DNA of 64,000 nt, taken from assembly GCA_019637615.1 (NCBI GenBank), contig JAHBVJ010000018.1, positions 62,001-126,000 on the forward strand, in the 5' to 3' direction. The notes beneath the pieces were generated by a model. It was not told the DNA's origin. It saw nothing but the letters and a program-made list of their open reading frames with translations, and did not search any database. Below are positions 26,870-35,576 of the stretch, one piece after another. The stretch's first letter is position 1. Every line of letters begins with the position of its first letter. A program made the position numbers and the translations under genes. Source of the stretch: Anaerolineae bacterium. GTDB lineage: Bacteria > Chloroflexota > Anaerolineae > Aggregatilineales > UBA2796.

Positions 26870-28255
26870 CTAACGATTGGCTTGCATCGCTTGCACTGCC
26901 GCTTCATCGAGATAGGCGGCGCGGGCGGGTGACAGACCCAAGACGTTGCGCATTTCCCCGACCACGAACAGGCTGCCTGTCACGCAGATCAGGTCGTTGG
27001 GCTGCACAAGGCTCTCCGCGAAGTGCAGCGCATCCGACGCATCGGGTAGCTGCATGATGTCGTGTTCGTAGCCGCTGAGACGCGCGAATTCCGCCAATTG
27101 GTCGGTGCTGAAGGCGCGCGGCGTCATGGCTTGCGTTAGCACGAGATGGCTGGTGATGGGCAGCAGTTCGCGGAACATGCCGCTGACATCTTTGTCGCTG
27201 GACGCGCCGAAAACCAGTACGATTTTGCCTCTGGGCAATACTGGAAAGATGCTCGTCAGGGCTTCGCGCAGGCGGAGCGCCGACTCGGCGTTATGGGCGG
27301 CATCGAGCACCAACCACGGCGTACGACGCACAACTTCCAAGCGGGCAGGCCAGTTGGCAGCACGTAAGCCTGCATCGATGGCGCGGTCACTGATCGCGAT
27401 GCCTGCCGCTTGCACGTGGCGTAGGGCAGCCAGTGCCACCGCCGCGTTCAAGGCTTGATGCGCACCAAGCAGCGGAGTCCAATACCGGCGCGGTGGTTCG
27501 CCCACGGCATTGGCAGTTAGCCACTGACCGTTGACATCGCCGTCACCGACAGCGTATTCGAAATCGCGCCCGACCAAGGTTAAGGGCGATCCACGCTCGG
27601 CGGCGATGTTTTCCAGCACTTCGCGCCCTTCGTCTTTTTGGGGCGCGCTGACGACCGGATAGCCGGGCTTGATGATGCCGCCCTTTTCGAAGGCGATCTC
27701 CGCCAGCGTGTTGCCGAGCAGGTACATGTGGTCGTAGCTGAGGCTGGTGATGACCGAGACGAGCGGTTTGTGAATGACGTTGGTGGCATCCAGACGCCCG
27801 CCCAAGCCGACCTCGATCACGGCAATATCGACCTTAGATTCGGCAAAGTATAGGAAGGCAAGCGCCGTGATGACTTCCCACCACGTGAGGCCGGGAATGG
27901 CGTTAACATGCGGTTGAAGGCGCTCCACGAGGGCGGCGAGTGTCTCACGCTCGATCAATTCGCCGTTGATGCGGAAGCGCTCACGGAAGTCTTGCAGATT
28001 CGGGCTGGAATAGAGGCCGACGCGCAGCCCTTGCGCTTGTAGGACGCTGGCGCACATGGCACTGACCGAGCCTTTGCCCTTCGTCCCCGTGACGTGAATG
28101 ATGGGATAGGTCTCTTGCGGATCGCCAAGCAGCGCTAATAGTTGGCGCGGACGCTCAAGGCTGATCACGTCCGGTGTGTAGCGATCCGGGCGCTTGATTT
28201 CGTAATTGATCAGGCTATACAGGTAATCAAGCGCTTCATCGTAATTGAGTGTCAT
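26870..28255 (-). CDS. folC: Bifunctional folylpolyglutamate synthase / dihydrofolate synthase
   Basis: A 461-aa Mur-ligase-type enzyme that adds glutamate to dihydropteroate and folates, using ATP. The P-loop GTKGKGS is at residues 57-63, followed by LYSSPNLQDFRERFRINGE, which carries the conserved folate-loop arginines. VIEVGLGGRLDATNVI holds the metal-binding glutamate, and LVLDAAHNAES is the C-terminal-domain signature. Size and layout are normal. It is the first gene of the minus-strand run folC-lon, with a long noncoding region upstream. Confidence 0.96.
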   Translation of the reverse strand: MTLNYDEALDYLYSLINYEIKRPDRYTPDVISLERPRQLLALLGDPQETYPIIHVTGTKGKGSVSAMCASVLQAQGLRVGLYSSPNLQDFRERFRINGELIERETLAALVERLQPHVNAIPGLTWWEVITALAFLYFAESKVDIAVIEVGLGGRLDATNVIHKPLVSVITSLSYDHMYLLGNTLAEIAFEKGGIIKPGYPVVSAPQKDEGREVLENIAAERGSPLTLVGRDFEYAVGDGDVNGQWLTANAVGEPPRRYWTPLLGAHQALNAAVALAALRHVQAAGIAISDRAIDAGLRAANWPARLEVVRRTPWLVLDAAHNAESALRLREALTSIFPVLPRGKIVLVFGASSDKDVSGMFRELLPITSHLVLTQAMTPRAFSTDQLAEFARLSGYEHDIMQLPDASDALHFAESLVQPNDLICVTGSLFVVGEMRNVLGLSPARAAYLDEAAVQAMQANR

Positions 28256-28582
28256 CCCGCCGCCGTTCGCTACTCATGGTTACATGGTGGAGACAAATCT
28301 TACTTGGTTTACCCACGATCTTCAAGTTAGAATGCCGCTAGATATTTTGACATCTGTACGTAAAATGTTCCCCCGATCCGGCGGGTTGGACGGTTGGTGA
28401 AGTCGGAATGATCCCTGCCATGATCCCATCCGCTACAGAGAGCTGGATCATGGTAGTGCTAAGTGCCAAGTGCCGCGTGGTAAGCAAAGGCGAAGGGCGA
28501 GTCGTGATGCAGGGATAGGCTGATGTGGGCGCTGGTCTAGAATGCGGCATCGATTGAATAACTTTCGCTGATGAACGGGATG

Positions 28583-28704
28583 AAGCCCTGTTAACCCTGT
28601 TTTATCAGGCAAATTACAGGTGTGCCGATTTCCTCTGCTCAATGAGCCGTCCCGAACCGGAAAAGATCAGGGCGATAACAGGGCTTAACAGGGAAAAACA
28701 GGGC
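28583..28704. repeat. Array A: inverted clusters of ACAGGG motifs
   Basis: The left arm reads GCCCTGTTAACCCTGTTTT, i.e. reverse-strand ACAGGG units (28585-28603). The right arm (28668-28704) has AACAGGG three times at 9-13-base spacing, preceded by GATCAGGG. The arms are about 65 bases apart and are complementary in sense, so the whole can fold back. Units are too short and variable for CRISPR. It is noncoding. Confidence 0.6.
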
Positions 28705-28760
28705 GACGAACACAGTGGCTGAGTTGCAATGCGTTCGCGTGCAATGTTGATGGCGAAACT

Positions 28761-28886
28761 CTGATTTGCCTGATCCGCCTGATATAACAGGCGATTTCAG
28801 GCATTTGATCAAATTTCTACTTAAATGAACTCTTGTGAACCGATCAGATCAGGCAATTAACAGGCCGGAACAGGCAAAAACAGGCG
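28761..28886. repeat. Array B: inverted clusters of CAGGC motifs
   Basis: The left arm (28761-28806) carries TGCCTGAT and CGCCTGAT, i.e. reverse-strand ATCAGGC units, and then AACAGGC and TTCAGGC. The right arm (28845-28886) carries ATCAGGC, AACAGGC, AACAGGC and AACAGGC. It has the same layout as array A, 56 bases away, but every unit ends in C where array A has G. This covariation within an array is the notable feature. Confidence 0.6.
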
Positions 28887-29124
28887 GCATTGTTAGAAGT
28901 TTACGGATGAGCATTCGGACTGCTGTGAATTAGGAGTGGAACATCAGACGCAATGCATCCATCAATCACAGAGTGAATGCATTCTATCAGAACGCATGAG
29001 TGGAGTCAAGGGGCAGTTTTGGAGGATTTTTACAACACTGAGAGATGAGGTTACACCAGCTGCAGGTAGACTCTCAGGCTTATCCGTACAAGCCACGCAG
29101 GTTCCTGAGTGCCGGACTACTATC

Positions 29125-29210
29125 CAAAGCATATACATTTGTTAAATCGGCACAGCATATTCTAGATTATTATACATACTCAGGTAACTGGAATGTCACT
29201 GCTGTTCATC
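29125..29210 (+). repeat. Upstream block, copy 1 (before the first 135-aa gene)
   Basis: This block shares CATTTGTTAAATCGG, ATATTCTAG and GTAACT(G/A)GAATGTCA with the block at 29880-29963 in the same order and spacing, and lies at the same place relative to its gene. It was evidently copied together with the gene and probably includes the promoter, but I could not assign -35 and -10 boxes with confidence. Confidence 0.65.
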
Positions 29211-29294
29211 ACTGCCTCTGTGGTCAAGCATGATCCGGTCATCATTTTGATGAAGATACCTTGATTACACCGTTTAGCCTCATGGAGAAGTTCT

Positions 29295-29702
29295 ATGTCC
29301 GTCGTACCAATCGTTGACAATGAGTACATCACTGTTCAGTATCTAGCCGACAAGAAGATCATCTATCACGTCGTCCATAAGCCAATTGCGGATCAACCAC
29401 TCCAAGCCGCGTTGAATGCTGGCAGTGACGCACTCAAAAAGAATGGGGCGCATAAGTGGCTTTCGGATGACCGCAAAAACGGCCCGCTGTCGCCTGAACA
29501 ACTGGAATGGGGATTAAGGGATTGGAATCCCCGCACCATTGCGGCAGGTTGGAAATATTGGGCCAATATCGTCCCCGAGGAAATGGCGGCGGCTGGAACC
29601 CTTGCACCCCTGATGGATGCGTTATTCGAACAGGGTCTGCGCATGATGGTATTCACCGATGTTGATAAAGCTAGGCAATGGTTGGATAGTTTCGAGGACT
29701 AA
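29295..29702 (+). CDS. 135-aa protein, tandem copy 1 (STAS/SpoIIAA-like?)
   Basis: The first of three tandem paralogues of 135 aa. No signal peptide or membrane segment. It begins with strand-helix text (VDNEYITVQYLADKKIIYHVVHKPI), followed by the family motif KWLSDDRKNGPLSPEQLEWG, a tryptophan-rich central part (WNPRTIAAGWKYWANIVPEE), and a C-terminal MMVFTDVDKARQWLD. The overall alternation of strands and helices resembles the STAS/SpoIIAA-like fold (inference from pattern, not a search). It is the most divergent copy in its second half. It has its own terminator 50 bases downstream, so it is probably a separate transcript from copy 2. Confidence 0.85.
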   Translation: MSVVPIVDNEYITVQYLADKKIIYHVVHKPIADQPLQAALNAGSDALKKNGAHKWLSDDRKNGPLSPEQLEWGLRDWNPRTIAAGWKYWANIVPEEMAAAGTLAPLMDALFEQGLRMMVFTDVDKARQWLDSFED

Positions 29703-29754
29703 TCATTCAGCGCTGGACGCGTGTCAATGGATACGCGTTATCGTTTGCGAAAAG

Positions 29755-29793
29755 AAAACGGCCTTGTGTGGAAGCCCCACGCAAGGCCGTTTT
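29755..29793 (+). terminator. Intrinsic terminator after copy 1
   Basis: AAAACGGCCTTG (29755-29766) pairs with CAAGGCCGTTTT (29782-29793), with extra pairing towards the loop. The same stem recurs after copy 3 at 31093, so the terminator was copied with the genes. Confidence 0.75.
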
Positions 29794-29879
29794 AATTATC
29801 GGTTATAGCAGCGGAGGTTTGAGGTCGTTGTATGCGCGTTTCCCCGATCGCGGCGTTCCCAACTGACGGGAGACTAGCC

Positions 29880-29963
29880 AAGGCGTATGCATTTGTTAAA
29901 TCGGAATAGTATATTCTAGCTTATCATATACATATCGGTAACTAGAATGTCATCGCCGTCCAT
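29880..29963 (+). repeat. Upstream block, copy 2 (before the second 135-aa gene)
   Basis: It matches the block at 29125-29210. A shorter trace, GTATATCGATGACCAGAATG followed by TCATCG at 30507-30533, precedes copy 3, so the third gene keeps only the 3' part of the block. Confidence 0.65.
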
Positions 29964-30004
29964 AACAACTCGATGTCGTTGTTTTATCTTTATGGAGTAT
30001 TTCT

Positions 30005-30412
30005 ATGTCTGCCATTTCCATCGTTGACAATGAGTACATTACGGTTCAATACTGGTCTGACAAGAAGATCATCTCGCACGTTGTGCATCAACCGATTGCG
30101 GATGAACCACTCAAGGCGGCACTGAATGCCGGTACTGAGGCGCTCAAGAAGTACGGGGCACACAAATGGTTGTCGGATGATCGCAAGAACGGCCCGCTGT
30201 CACCCGAAATGTTGGAATGGGGATTCACAGATTGGGACGTACGCACCATCAAGGCTGGCTGGAAATACTGGGCTAATGTTGTGCCGGAAGATTTAGCGGC
30301 GGCTGGTACGCTCGCCCCCGTCATGGATACCCTGTTCGAAATGGGGCTGCGTATGATGGTGTTCACCGATGTGGAAAAAGCGACTCAGTGGCTTGACAGT
30401 CTAGAGGGTTAG
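30005..30412 (+). CDS. 135-aa protein, tandem copy 2 (STAS/SpoIIAA-like?)
   Basis: The second paralogue, 135 aa. It keeps KWLSDDRKNGPLSPE and shares its last 60 residues almost unchanged with copy 3 (DLAAAGTLAPVMD, FEMGLRMMVFTDVEKATQWL). At DNA level a 3' stretch of about 44 bases is identical between copies 2 and 3, which points to recent duplication or gene conversion. A GGAG ribosome site is seen before the ATG. No strong terminator follows, only a weak ACTGCA/TGCAGT hairpin, so it may be read through into copy 3. The function is unknown. Confidence 0.85.
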   Translation: MSAISIVDNEYITVQYWSDKKIISHVVHQPIADEPLKAALNAGTEALKKYGAHKWLSDDRKNGPLSPEMLEWGFTDWDVRTIKAGWKYWANVVPEDLAAAGTLAPVMDTLFEMGLRMMVFTDVEKATQWLDSLEG

Positions 30413-30617
30413 CGTTTATCTGGTAGTGAACATCGACTGCACTCGATGCAGTGCGGGCAACGCTTGAAGACTGTGAGGCTGTGGTCTTCGTTGCGAGGTA
30501 ACAATCGTATATCGATGACCAGAATGTCATCGTGGTCAATTAGCGCACCAAGCGTCAAGTTTGGTATCAGCCATCGGCACGATTCTCGATTCCGCTGTTT
30601 CGCGATAGGGGGATTCT

Positions 30618-31025
30618 ATGTCTGCCATTTCCATCGTTGAGAATGAGTACATTACGCTTCAGTACTTGCCTGATAAGAAGATCATCGCTCACGTCGTCCA
30701 TAAGCCGATTGGGGATAAACCGCTCCAAGACGCGTTGAATGCTGGCACTGAAGCGCTCAAAAAGTATGGGGCGTGTAAGTGGCTGTCGGATGACCGCAAG
30801 AATGGGCCACTTTCGCCAGAACAGTTACAGTGGGCATTCAATGATTGGAATCCTCGCACGATTAAGGCTGGCTGGAAATTCTGGGCCAATGTTGTGCCGG
30901 AAGACTTGGCGGCGGCGGGTACGCTTGCGCCCGTGATGGACGCACTGTTCGAAATGGGGTTGCGCATGATGGTGTTCACCGATGTGGAAAAAGCGACTCA
31001 GTGGCTTGATAGCCTAGAGGGTTAG
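30618..31025 (+). CDS. 135-aa protein, tandem copy 3 (STAS/SpoIIAA-like?)
   Basis: The third paralogue, 135 aa, closest to copy 2 in its C-terminal half and to copy 1 in ADKKII/PDKKII and LQ(A/D)ALNAG in the N-terminal half, so the copies look like mosaics. It has a GGGGG ribosome-like site before the ATG and a strong terminator after it. All three copies are full length with no frameshift, which suggests each is kept by selection. The role is not known; a single-domain binding or regulatory protein is the simplest reading. Confidence 0.85.
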   Translation: MSAISIVENEYITLQYLPDKKIIAHVVHKPIGDKPLQDALNAGTEALKKYGACKWLSDDRKNGPLSPEQLQWAFNDWNPRTIKAGWKFWANVVPEDLAAAGTLAPVMDALFEMGLRMMVFTDVEKATQWLDSLEG

Positions 31026-31092
31026 TCGTCAATACTGAACGCGTGCCAAGCGAGTTCAAGCACGGTAGCAAAACGTTTTTGCCTGCGAAAAG

Positions 31093-31129
31093 AAAACGGC
31101 CTTGCGTGGGTTTCACGTAAGGCCGTTTT
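31093..31129 (+). terminator. Intrinsic terminator after copy 3
   Basis: AAAACGGCCTTGCGTG (31093-31108) pairs with CACGTAAGGCCGTTTT (31114-31129) around a 5-base loop with one mismatch. It can also end the convergent gene at 31154. Confidence 0.8.
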
Positions 31130-31153
31130 GATGTTAACTAACGCAGTCCGAAA

Positions 31154-33901
31154 CTAGGAAGCAGGTGTTGCGGTGGGCGACGGTCCCGGCGTGATCGAGG
31201 CCGCGATGTCGTTCTGTTCGGTCAGATTCTTCAGCTCGGCAATGTTGTAGAGGCGACCATCTTTGGTGACGGTCACATACAGCGTGCTGATCCAACCCTC
31301 GGTATTATTGAAGCTGACATTGAGCCAATTGCCATCGCCGTTGCGACCGAGCACAGAAAGCTGTGTACCAGCGGGGATCAGGCCAAGCGATTCGGCGGTG
31401 GCGTCGGGCGTGCGGCGCAGTTGCAGGTTCGAACCGGGGTTGACCTTATCGATGGTCGCGATCACGCCGGGTTTGGCGGTGGGCGCGGCGACGACGACGC
31501 TACCAGCGGTCGTACCGGGCTGCGGATTATCGGTGGCGGGCAGTTCCTTGATGTCGAACGTGCGCCCCTTGAAGGTCATGGTGATGAAGGTGGAGATCAC
31601 CCAGCCTTCGACCGTGCCTTCGGTGGTCTGGTAGCGGATGTACAGCCACACCGTATCCGGCTGACCTTCAATCTTGACCGTCGTCTGTTGGAGGACGACG
31701 ACCTGCGCACCGGAATCGAGCAGCGTGAGCGATTCGCCTTGCGGACTCGGTGTGCGGCGCACTTGCAGACGCACACCGGGATCGACCACCACGGTGCCGA
31801 TGACGTTGTTGACATCGAGCGCGATGGGCGTGGCGAGATTGCTGTTGACGATGCCGAATTGATTTTCGGGGATCAGCGGGAATTCGAAGATGGTCTTGAC
31901 CGTCGCTACCGCGAGGCCATCGCGCGTGATACGCAGATACTGCGCCTTCGTCCAGCCCGTGATCTCACCGCCGTCAGCGGTTTTCCACGTGACGAAGACC
32001 CAGACTTGATCGAGCGTCACGCCTTCGAAATTGAGGGTGGCGGTGGGCGCAACGGTTGACGTAACGTTGGCGGCTTCAGGCGGCGGGACAGGGCCTTTGA
32101 CGCCTTCGATGATCAGCAGCGTGCCGCTCGGCGCTAAGGCCAAGGTACGCGCATCATCCTTCGGGTACTCGCGAATCTTCAGGTTGACGCCGGGATCGGT
32201 GTTAACTTCACCGAAGATACCCTCGCTGGTGTCAAGCGGCGCGGGGCCAGCCGGAGTCGCCGTCGCGATGACGACAGGCACATCGGTGGGCGCGGCGACA
32301 GGAGCTTCTGTCGGGATGGCGGTCGGTTCGACGGGAACGGGCGTCGCCGGCACGGCAGTGGGCTGCTGTGCCGAGATCGCCGCGACGGTGGCCGCGACTG
32401 CCGTGCCTACGATCTGATCACCCGTCAGGGTTGGCTCTTGCGCTATCGCTGGCGCAGTCGGCGTGGCTGCAACAGATTCCACGATCTCGGTAGGCGTGGC
32501 TGCGATGACCACGGCTGCATCGCTGGTCGGGCTGGCGACTTCAGCGACGGCGGCTTCGGTGGCGGTGGGTGGTTGGGCGACAGTTTGCGGCTCCAACGGA
32601 TTGGTCGGCACGCTGCCAATCGATTCGTTCAGGCTGGTGGGCGCGAACAGAATGACAGGCTTTTCCTTCGTGCCAGCAACGACGACATCATAGAGCACGC
32701 CGCCGGAGAAGGTCTGCGGCCCCGACGCGGCAATCGCCGGATCGTCCACCGAGACATTGACGAACGAATTGATGGCGGGCACTTCGACGCCTGCCGCCGC
32801 TGTGGGATCGTTCGAGCTGATGGTAGTCGAGCCGATTTGCAGCGTGGCGACACCGCTGCCCGTCGCGTTGATGAGGTGAATGCGGGCGGTGGTCGGCGCG
32901 AGCGGCGAGGTGTTGTCGCTCCCGATCACTGCGCCGGAAGCCGTGCCGATTCCAGAGATGATGAAGGTTTGCGCCTTGATAGTGCTGAAATCGACTTCGC
33001 TTGTGAGCAGCGCGTCACCTGTCGCTGGCGAACCAGCGGCGCGGACGGTGATGGTTTCCTTCTGACCGGGCACGGCAACATGATCCGTGAACGCGCCGAA
33101 GGCCAGACCGGGGACAACAAGCGTGTCACCGACGTAAACATCGACGGCGGGTGCGTCGGCGTTGGCGTGAACTACGCGCAACATCCCGCTGGCGGAGTCT
33201 TCCGACGCGATGGGCGCAGACAGGAGCAGCGTCGAGATGGGCGGCTGTCCACTGGAAGAACCGAGGATCACGACGGTGTTATGCGTGCCCGCGACCAACG
33301 AGACATTGGTCTTGGTGATGGCTTGATCAGCGTTCTGATCGGGCGGGACAACGGCGACTTCCGAGGCAAACGCTGGAATATCGACCGAGCCGTAAGGTTG
33401 ACCATAGGCCAACTGCGTGACCAGCACCTGCGCTTGCGAGGTTTCGAGCAGATCGACCGGATCGGCACCTTCGACAGCGTGAATCGCCGTGAAGCGTGCC
33501 TTGCCCGCGCCGATGGGCACGAGTTCGTCTTCGTATTCGGTGGCGACAACGGCTTGTGTGCCACTCAGGACGACCGTTTTGGCTTGCCCCGCGTTGAGTG
33601 TGACGGTGGCGGGCAGTAATTCGGTGGTGGTGCCGGTGGCACGCACGGAAATCTTTTGCTCACCCGCCGCGCTGAGTAAGTAATGGGTAGCGCTGGCAAA
33701 AGCTAAGTTGATGGCGGCTGGTTCGCCATTGACAAAAATATCGACAGCGCCCGCGCCGGGGACGGCATGGACGAATCGGATGCGCCCATTCGCTGCTTGC
33801 GCCGCCGTGCGGAAGGGCACGGACAACGCCAATGCGGCGACCATGACGACGACCAACGCCGTCACTACGCGCCGTAGTTGAGAACCTAAAGAAAGCATCA
33901 T
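31154..33901 (-). CDS. Secreted DUF4397 / SH3b multidomain protein
   Basis: A 915-aa exported protein. A signal peptide (hydrophobic residues about 12-30, then AAQAANG) is followed by four DUF4397-like units (RIRFVHAVPGAGAVDIFVNG, ARFTAIHAVEGADPVDLL, MLRVVHANADAPAVDVYVG, RIHLINATGSGVATLQIG). A long Thr/Pro/Val-rich low-complexity linker follows (about residues 430-570). Three bacterial SH3 domains form the rest (NLKIREYP, RLQVRRTPSPQGESL, NLQLRRTPDATAESLGLIPAG). SH3b domains bind peptides or cell-wall material, so it probably sits at the cell surface. It is convergent with the tandem family and is followed upstream on its own strand by ahcY, 166 bases away. Confidence 0.9.
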   Translation of the reverse strand: MMLSLGSQLRRVVTALVVVMVAALALSVPFRTAAQAANGRIRFVHAVPGAGAVDIFVNGEPAAINLAFASATHYLLSAAGEQKISVRATGTTTELLPATVTLNAGQAKTVVLSGTQAVVATEYEDELVPIGAGKARFTAIHAVEGADPVDLLETSQAQVLVTQLAYGQPYGSVDIPAFASEVAVVPPDQNADQAITKTNVSLVAGTHNTVVILGSSSGQPPISTLLLSAPIASEDSASGMLRVVHANADAPAVDVYVGDTLVVPGLAFGAFTDHVAVPGQKETITVRAAGSPATGDALLTSEVDFSTIKAQTFIISGIGTASGAVIGSDNTSPLAPTTARIHLINATGSGVATLQIGSTTISSNDPTAAAGVEVPAINSFVNVSVDDPAIAASGPQTFSGGVLYDVVVAGTKEKPVILFAPTSLNESIGSVPTNPLEPQTVAQPPTATEAAVAEVASPTSDAAVVIAATPTEIVESVAATPTAPAIAQEPTLTGDQIVGTAVAATVAAISAQQPTAVPATPVPVEPTAIPTEAPVAAPTDVPVVIATATPAGPAPLDTSEGIFGEVNTDPGVNLKIREYPKDDARTLALAPSGTLLIIEGVKGPVPPPEAANVTSTVAPTATLNFEGVTLDQVWVFVTWKTADGGEITGWTKAQYLRITRDGLAVATVKTIFEFPLIPENQFGIVNSNLATPIALDVNNVIGTVVVDPGVRLQVRRTPSPQGESLTLLDSGAQVVVLQQTTVKIEGQPDTVWLYIRYQTTEGTVEGWVISTFITMTFKGRTFDIKELPATDNPQPGTTAGSVVVAAPTAKPGVIATIDKVNPGSNLQLRRTPDATAESLGLIPAGTQLSVLGRNGDGNWLNVSFNNTEGWISTLYVTVTKDGRLYNIAELKNLTEQNDIAASITPGPSPTATPAS

Positions 33902-34067
33902 CTATCTCACTCCTTCAAGCGATTTCCCCGCAGTGAACTCCCATAAGGAGGTGGATGAGCGTAACATCACGTCACATCGCCCATACTAGCGAAAAATGAG
34001 GAGTCGAGCGGGGCTGACTCCTCTAGTAAGCTGCCGATCCGCAGGATCGGCGCAGCGCAAATTCGGA

Positions 34068-35342
<1,275 letters not shown>

Positions 35343-35576
35343 GAATACTCCCTATCTCGCTGATAAATCCGTGCGATTGTACACTTGCCGCGTGAGTCCA
35401 CTTGTGTTTTCCAGACCACCCCGACAATGACACACCCCATTACTCTGGGGACAACACGGCGTGAAATTATACCAGACCGCCCTAAGCATTTACCAATTGA
35501 GGCTAAGTGGCGTAGCTTAGGCGTAGGGTGTGCTAGACTAATAATATCCACGATTGACAAAGGGCACGGAGGTTGC

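Larger units (their letters stand above)
28256..29294. other. Noncoding region with repeats upstream of the tandem gene family
   Basis: This 1,039-base stretch has no convincing gene. It holds an inverted repeat CCATGATCC/GGATCATGG (28418-28426 and 28445-28453), a short AGTGCTAAGTGCCAAGTGCC run at 28455-28474, the two ACAGG-type arrays, and the block shared with the upstream region of the second 135-aa gene. Open frames here (for example on the plus strand near 28936) have no ribosome site and no protein-like composition. Confidence 0.6.
29703..30004. other. Spacer between tandem copies 1 and 2
   Basis: This 302-base spacer contains the terminator of copy 1 and the shared upstream block of copy 2. 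Nothing else was recognised. Confidence 0.6.

Noticed and set aside
28583..28886. CRISPR array
   Set aside because: The repeated units are 6-8 bases with 9-13-base spacing and occur in both orientations; there are no 24-37-base repeats and no cas genes.
28936..29145. Open frames in the region before the tandem genes
   Set aside because: They have no ribosome sites and cross the block shared by the upstream regions, which behaves as noncoding DNA.
35554..35559. TTGACA as -35 of the TPR-kinase gene
   Set aside because: It lies only 18 bases before the start codon, leaving no room for a -10 box and a ribosome site.
35343..35576. SAH or SAM riboswitch before ahcY
   Set aside because: The region upstream of ahcY shows no recognisable conserved riboswitch core or terminator.
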